The notes beneath the pieces are model-generated. The model made no database searches. It was not told the origin of the DNA and was given only the letters and a program-made list of their open reading frames with translations. Position numbers and translations under genes: made by a program. Positions 59,964 to 64,000 of a stretch of DNA of 64,000 nt are shown in pieces. Source of the stretch: Marinimicrobium agarilyticum DSM 16975 (lineage in GTDB: Bacteria; Pseudomonadota; Gammaproteobacteria; Pseudomonadales; Cellvibrionaceae); the NCBI RefSeq assembly GCF_000423345.1, contig NZ_AUHU01000006.1, forward strand, positions 1 through 64,000. The letters run 5' to 3'. Position 1 is the stretch's first letter. The number at the start of each line of letters is the position of its first letter.

Positions 59964-60920
59964 TCAGCTCGCCACAGCCGCGGCCACAATGCGCTTGGGT
60001 GCCACGCGGCCCTCATCATCAAGCTCGCCCAGGCCCAGGAACTGCGGGCTCTCGCCGCCTGCGACAAAGACCCGCACCATATCACCTTCATCGCCCAGGC
60101 GATAGACCTGGGGGTCCATCACCGGGTTGCCCTGGCGGAAGTAGTAGCCGCTGTCGGCGGGCAGGGTCAGGGCCGGTAATTCCGCCACCGGGGTATCGGG
60201 CGGCAGCAGGTGATGGTCCAAGTGCTCCGCCAATCCGTCACCTCTTTCCTCTTCCAGCTCGTCTAGGCTGATGGCGTTCGCCACGTCAAACGGACCACTG
60301 CGGGTGCGGTGCAGGCGCTCCACTCGGGCCCCACAATCCAGAGCCTGACCGACGTCCTCGGCCAGGGTACGGACGTAAGTGCCCTTGGAACAGAAAACTT
60401 CGACATCCACTTCGGCCTTCGGCCCCGGGCGAAAATCCAGCAGTTCGAGTTTGAAAATGGTGACTGGCCGGGGCCGGCGCTCGACTTCCTTTCCTTCTCG
60501 TGCCAGCTTGTACAGGGGTTGGCCGTTCAGCTTCAGAGCGGAATACATGGGCGGAACCTGTTCAATGTCGCCCACGAACCGCGCCAGAGCCTCAACCACC
60601 TGCTCCCGGGTAATGCCGGAGGCATCCGCCTCGTGCAGCACTTCGCCCTCGGCATCACCGGTGCTGGTCACCACACCCAGCTTGAAGGTGCTTTGGTAGC
60701 CTTTTTCGGCATCCAGAAGAAACTGGGAAAACTTGGTGGCCTCACCAAAACACAGTGGCAGCAGACCCGTAGCCAAAGGATCCAGACTGCCGGTATGGCC
60801 GGCTTTGGCAGCAAAAAACAGGCGTTTGGCCCGTTGCAGTGCGTGATTAGAGCTCATGCCTGCCGCTTTGTTCAGTAAAAGGACGCCGTCAACCAGGCGA
60901 CCTTTGCGACGACGCCCCAT
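59964..60920 (-). CDS. truB: tRNA pseudouridine-55 synthase
   Basis: The 318-residue protein has the TruB catalytic motif with its aspartate (AGHTGSLDPLATGLLPLCFG), LDAEKGYQSTFKLG, and a C-terminal PUA-type extension. It isomerises U55 in the T-loop of tRNAs. ATG 60920 overlaps the rbfA stop (TGATG) and follows GGGGAGG, so the two are translationally coupled. Confidence 0.97.
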   Translation of the reverse strand: MGRRRKGRLVDGVLLLNKAAGMSSNHALQRAKRLFFAAKAGHTGSLDPLATGLLPLCFGEATKFSQFLLDAEKGYQSTFKLGVVTSTGDAEGEVLHEADASGITREQVVEALARFVGDIEQVPPMYSALKLNGQPLYKLAREGKEVERRPRPVTIFKLELLDFRPGPKAEVDVEVFCSKGTYVRTLAEDVGQALDCGARVERLHRTRSGPFDVANAISLDELEEERGDGLAEHLDHHLLPPDTPVAELPALTLPADSGYYFRQGNPVMDPQVYRLGDEGDMVRVFVAGGESPQFLGLGELDDEGRVAPKRIVAAAVAS

Positions 60921-61336
60921 CAATCCTCCCCGTCGGAGTCATTCTGCCCGTCGGCTTCCTCCCGACGGTGCCGGGCCCGGTCATCGGCCACGGCGCGGTC
61001 AATCAGGCTGGACAGTTCCTGGCCGCGGATCGCGGTTTTATCGTAGAGAAACTGCAACCGGGGCACCGTGCGCATATTCATTTCCTTGGCCAGCAAGGTG
61101 CGTAAAAAACCCGCGGCGCCATTCAGGCGCTTGGCGCCTTCAAGGCCCTGCTCGTCACTCTCGCTGCCGACGAAGGTCACGTAGACCTTGGCAAAGGCCA
61201 TGTCCCGGGTAACGGTCACATCGTTGATGTTGACCATTCCGATACGGGGGTCGCGCACTTCCTGCGGAATCAGTTTTGCCAGGAGTCGCTGGATGGCGTC
61301 GGACACCCGGTCCGCGCGCGTAAATTCTCTGGGCAT
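60920..61336 (-). CDS. rbfA: Ribosome-binding factor A
   Basis: The 138-residue protein has the KH-type RbfA core: EFTRADRVSDAIQRLLAKLI, VRDPRIGMVNINDVTVTRDM and the LRTLLAKEMNMRTVPRLQFL motif. It has the charged C-terminal tail usual in gammaproteobacteria. It matures the 16S 5' end of 30S particles, especially in the cold. Confidence 0.97.
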   Translation of the reverse strand: MPREFTRADRVSDAIQRLLAKLIPQEVRDPRIGMVNINDVTVTRDMAFAKVYVTFVGSESDEQGLEGAKRLNGAAGFLRTLLAKEMNMRTVPRLQFLYDKTAIRGQELSSLIDRAVADDRARHRREEADGQNDSDGED

Positions 61337-61382
61337 CGCCCACTCACCTCACTCAATTTTAGCGGCGTATTAAGACAAGAGC

Positions 61383-61409
61383 GCCCCGGCGACCATTGGT
61401 CACCGGGGC
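61383..61409 (-). repeat. Intercistronic hairpin between infB and rbfA
   Basis: GCCCCGGTGACC and GGTCGCCGGGGC pair with one mismatch around ATT... inside the 96-bp infB-rbfA gap. A partly T-rich stretch (CTCTTGTCTT) follows. It may attenuate or protect the upstream message. Confidence 0.65.
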
Positions 61410-61432
61410 TGCTGCCTGGAATCGGTCCCGGA

Positions 61433-64000
61433 TCAGAGGTTGCGAGCGACTTCCTTCACTTCGTAAACTTCGATCTGGTCGCCGACTTTTACGTCGTAGT
61501 TCTTCACACCAATACCGCATTCCATGCCATTGCGCACTTCGTTGACGTCATCTTTGTAGCGACGCAGGGATTCCAGCTCACCTTCAAAGATCACAACATT
61601 GTCACGCAACACGCGAATGGGCTTGTTCCGGTAGACCGTGCCTTCGGTCACCATACAGCCGGCTACCTGGCCGAACTTGGGCGAACTGAACACTTCGCGT
61701 ACATCGGCAATACCGACGATGGTTTCCACCCGCTCGGGCTCCAGCATACCGCTGAGGGCGCCTTTCACATCATCCAGCAGTTGGTAGATGATGCTGTAGT
61801 AGCGAATTTCCACACCTTCGGCCTCGGCCAGGCGGCGGGTGGCGGCGGATGCCCGGACATTGAAGCCGAACACGATGGCACCGGAGGTCACCGCCAGGTT
61901 GACGTCATTCTCGGTAATGCCGCCAACGCCGGACGAAACGATGTTGACTTCGACCTCTTCGTTGCCAATTTCAGCCAGTGAAGATTGCAGGGCTTCCAGA
62001 GAACCGCGCACGTCGGCCTTGACCACGACCGGAAGCACTTTGGTCTGATCGGACTCCATGTTTGCAAACATGTTTTCCAGCTTGGCGGCCTGTTGGCGCT
62101 GAAGCTTCTCCTTGCGCTCTTTTTCGACGCGGAACTCAGCCACATCGCGAGCCTTGCGTTCGTCTTCAAGCACGGCAAAGTCATCGCCGGCACTGGGCGC
62201 GTTGTCCAGACCCAGAATCTCCACCGGCGAGGATGGGCCAACCTCTTTGACCTGCTGACCCAGTTCGTTGGTCATCGCGCGGACACGACCGTAGCTCTGC
62301 CCGGCAAGCACCAGGTCGCCGTGTTTCAGCGTACCCTGCTGCACCAACAGGGTCGCCACCACGCCGCGGCCTTTCTCGACGCTGGATTCAACCACTACGC
62401 CCTGGGCGGGAGCATCGGCCACCGCCCTGAGCTCCAGAATTTCCGCCTGCAGCGACACGGCTTCGAGCAACGCTTCGACGCCGTCACCGGTATGAGCGGA
62501 GACTTCAATGAACTGGGTATCACCGCCCCAGTCTTCCGGAATGACATCTTTCGCGGCCAATTCATTTTTTACCCGATCCGGGTCTGCGTTCTCTTTGTCG
62601 CATTTGTTAATCGCGACAACGATGGGCACACCGGCGGCCTTGGAGTGCTGAATGGCCTCTTCGGTCTGTGGCATAACGCCGTCGTCGGCGGCCACCACCA
62701 GAATCACCACGTCGGTGCACTGGGCGCCGCGTGCACGCATGGCGGTAAACGCGGCGTGGCCCGGGGTATCCAGAAACGCGATATCGCCGTGGGCGGTATG
62801 CACCCGATAGGCACCGATGTGCTGGGTAATACCACCGGCTTCGCCGGAGGCCACTTTGGTTTTCCGGATGTAGTCAAGCAGAGAGGTCTTCCCGTGGTCG
62901 ACGTGGCCCATAACGGTAACCACTGGCGCCCGTGGTTGGCCTTCGCCCTGGATCTCCAGCTCTTCTTCGAGCTTGTGCTCGATTTCGTCCTCGCTTTTCA
63001 GAACCGGGTTGTGACCGTATTCTTCTACCAAAAGCTGTGAGGTTTCCTGATCCAGTGGCTGGTTGATGGTCGCCATCACGCCCATCTTCATCAGTCGCTT
63101 GATCACATCGCCCGCTTTGACGCTCATTCGCTGCGCCAGATCGGCGACGGTGATGATCTCGGGAATATCTACGTCTTTAATAATCTGACCTGTCGGTTTC
63201 TTAAAGGCATGTTTGTTGGAAGCTTTGTGGGCCGCACGCACACTGCGACGACGCGCCAAGACCTCTTGGGACTCGGTTTCCTCGGCCACCATGGCGTACA
63301 AATCTGCCTTGGAGTTTTTCTTCGGGCCCATACCGCGCTTGCCCTTGCCGGCGCGTTTACGGTGCTTGGAGCCCTCGTCGTCGTCAAACTCCTTGACGTG
63401 GCGATCTTTCTTTTTGCCTTGTTTGGGATCGTCTTTGTCCCCTGTCGGCGCATCCACCACGGCGGCGGCGCGCTCCGCACGGGCCGCTTCCTGGGCCTTG
63501 CGGACTTCTTCCTGCGCCTTCAGTTCGGCTTCGCGCTGTGCTTCTTCGGCCTTACGACGTTCCTGCGCGCGCAGACGAATCTCTTCCGCATCGTCGATAA
63601 AAGAGGGGCGAGACGGCGCGGGTTCGGCCTCCGACTCTTTTGCCGCCTCTTCGGTCTTGTTCTCGGCGTCGGTTTCCGTCGATGCCTTTTCGGCTTTTTC
63701 CGCTTCAGCTTTCGAGGCTTCGGCTTCGGCCTGAGCCTTTTGCGCTTCTTCGGCCGCCTTCTGTTCCGCTTCGATGCGCGCCGCTTCCGCAGCCGCGGTT
63801 TCTTCCGCCACCCGTTGCGCTTCGGCCTCAGCTTCCGCCTGAGCTTCCTGAGGATCACGCTTCACGTAAGTGCGCTTCTTACGCACTTCCACGTTAACGG
63901 TTTTGCGCGCGGAGCCACTGCCCGTTTTCAGGGTAGTCGTGGTTTTGCGCTTGAGCGTAATTTTCCGGGGCCCATCCGAGGACTCGCCGTGGCTGGTTTT
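61433..64000 (-). CDS. infB: Translation initiation factor IF-2 (5' end off window)
   Basis: 855 codons are visible and the frame is open to the last base, so the N-terminal IF2 domain lies outside. The N-terminal part continues as an IF2-associated region with a very charged Ala/Glu/Lys helix ([19 protein letters not shown]). A second IF2_N domain follows ([20 protein letters not shown]), then the GTPase ([24 protein letters not shown]) and the C-terminal fMet-tRNA-binding part. It brings initiator tRNA to the 30S subunit. It leads the rbfA-truB-rpsO-pnp genes. Confidence 0.98.
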   Translation of the reverse strand, partial: KTSHGESSDGPRKITLKRKTTTTLKTGSGSARKTVNVEVRKKRTYVKRDPQEAQAEAEAEAQRVAEETAAAEAARIEAEQKAAEEAQKAQAEAEASKAEAEKAEKASTETDAENKTEEAAKESEAEPAPSRPSFIDDAEEIRLRAQERRKAEEAQREAELKAQEEVRKAQEAARAERAAAVVDAPTGDKDDPKQGKKKDRHVKEFDDDEGSKHRKRAGKGKRGMGPKKNSKADLYAMVAEETESQEVLARRRSVRAAHKASNKHAFKKPTGQIIKDVDIPEIITVADLAQRMSVKAGDVIKRLMKMGVMATINQPLDQETSQLLVEEYGHNPVLKSEDEIEHKLEEELEIQGEGQPRAPVVTVMGHVDHGKTSLLDYIRKTKVASGEAGGITQHIGAYRVHTAHGDIAFLDTPGHAAFTAMRARGAQCTDVVILVVAADDGVMPQTEEAIQHSKAAGVPIVVAINKCDKENADPDRVKNELAAKDVIPEDWGGDTQFIEVSAHTGDGVEALLEAVSLQAEILELRAVADAPAQGVVVESSVEKGRGVVATLLVQQGTLKHGDLVLAGQSYGRVRAMTNELGQQVKEVGPSSPVEILGLDNAPSAGDDFAVLEDERKARDVAEFRVEKERKEKLQRQQAAKLENMFANMESDQTKVLPVVVKADVRGSLEALQSSLAEIGNEEVEVNIVSSGVGGITENDVNLAVTSGAIVFGFNVRASAATRRLAEAEGVEIRYYSIIYQLLDDVKGALSGMLEPERVETIVGIADVREVFSSPKFGQVAGCMVTEGTVYRNKPIRVLRDNVVIFEGELESLRRYKDDVNEVRNGMECGIGVKNYDVKVGDQIEVYEVKEVARNL

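Noticed and set aside
61985-63040. Long plus-strand open frame (351 codons) opposite infB
   Set aside because: Shadow of infB caused by high-GC codon use; no start signal and no recognisable domain.

Overview
The window reads as chromosomal DNA of a polysaccharide-degrading, probably marine or saprophytic gammaproteobacterium of the Cellvibrionaceae type (Cellvibrio, Saccharophagus, Marinimicrobium or a relative). The evidence is multimodular xylanases and a mannanase with CBM2, CBM10 and CBM60 modules joined by poly-serine linkers, a GH67 alpha-glucuronidase whose three catalytic acids keep the spacing of the Cellvibrio japonicus enzyme, a TtpC-type TonB operon, and a gammaproteobacterial infB-rbfA-truB-rpsO-pnp block. 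Species cannot be fixed from the sequence alone.

Region 1-3.7 kb is accessory DNA, visibly AT-richer than the rest. It opens with the 3' end of an IS3-family element and continues with unrelated small genes: secreted proteins, a lone TonB C-terminal domain, a beta-barrel-like protein on the opposite strand, an antibiotic-biosynthesis-monooxygenase-like protein, a GNAT gene with its acetyl-CoA site deleted, and an intact GNAT gene. The last gene is bounded by two attC-like sites that share an identical 12-mer, so it looks like an integron gene cassette. No integrase gene is inside the window.

Region 3.7-12.1 kb holds a pair of VOC-fold proteins, a TonB-like anchor protein without a TonB C-terminal domain, an unrecognised membrane protein, a soluble PAS-PAS chemotaxis transducer, and a CadC-like regulator with a beta-propeller sensor, divergent from a small secreted protein. 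Region 12.2-17.9 kb is one long operon: lipoprotein, DUF3450, TtpC, ExbB, ExbD, TonB and a TPR protein. It is an energy-transducing system for outer-membrane uptake, a natural partner for glycan degradation.

Region 18-36.6 kb is mixed. It has a YHYH-motif protein, an M64-like metallopeptidase lipoprotein, a two-gene unit of a PVC-type haem dehydrogenase and a DUF1080 protein (possible 3-keto-sugar chemistry), a beta-lactamase-fold hydrolase with a membrane tail, an SRPBCC protein, an SDR, a LuxR regulator coupled by ATGA overlap to an alpha/beta hydrolase, a second DUF1080 lipoprotein, a CPA2 antiporter, a glutamine amidotransferase, an HPP protein, a hemolysin III family protein, a PH-domain pair and a CE12 esterase. 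Region 36.7-40.3 kb has a DUF4153 membrane protein and a Kef-type antiporter.

Region 40.5-52.4 kb is the hemicellulose locus: CE3 esterase with two CBM10s, CBM2-CBM10-GH26 mannanase, GH11-CBM60 xylanase, a small secreted protein of unknown role, CBM2-CBM60-GH10 xylanase, and GH67 alpha-glucuronidase on the opposite strand. GNAT, PsiE and a transglycosylase-like gene lie inside it. Together these would deacetylate, depolymerise and trim glucuronoxylan and attack mannan.

Region 52.5-57.1 kb has PilZ and DUF1631 genes, a possible minus-strand small RNA ending in a UUCG terminator, and an ECF sigma/ChrR anti-sigma pair. Region 57.1-64 kb is the housekeeping translation and RNA-decay operon; infB runs off the right edge.
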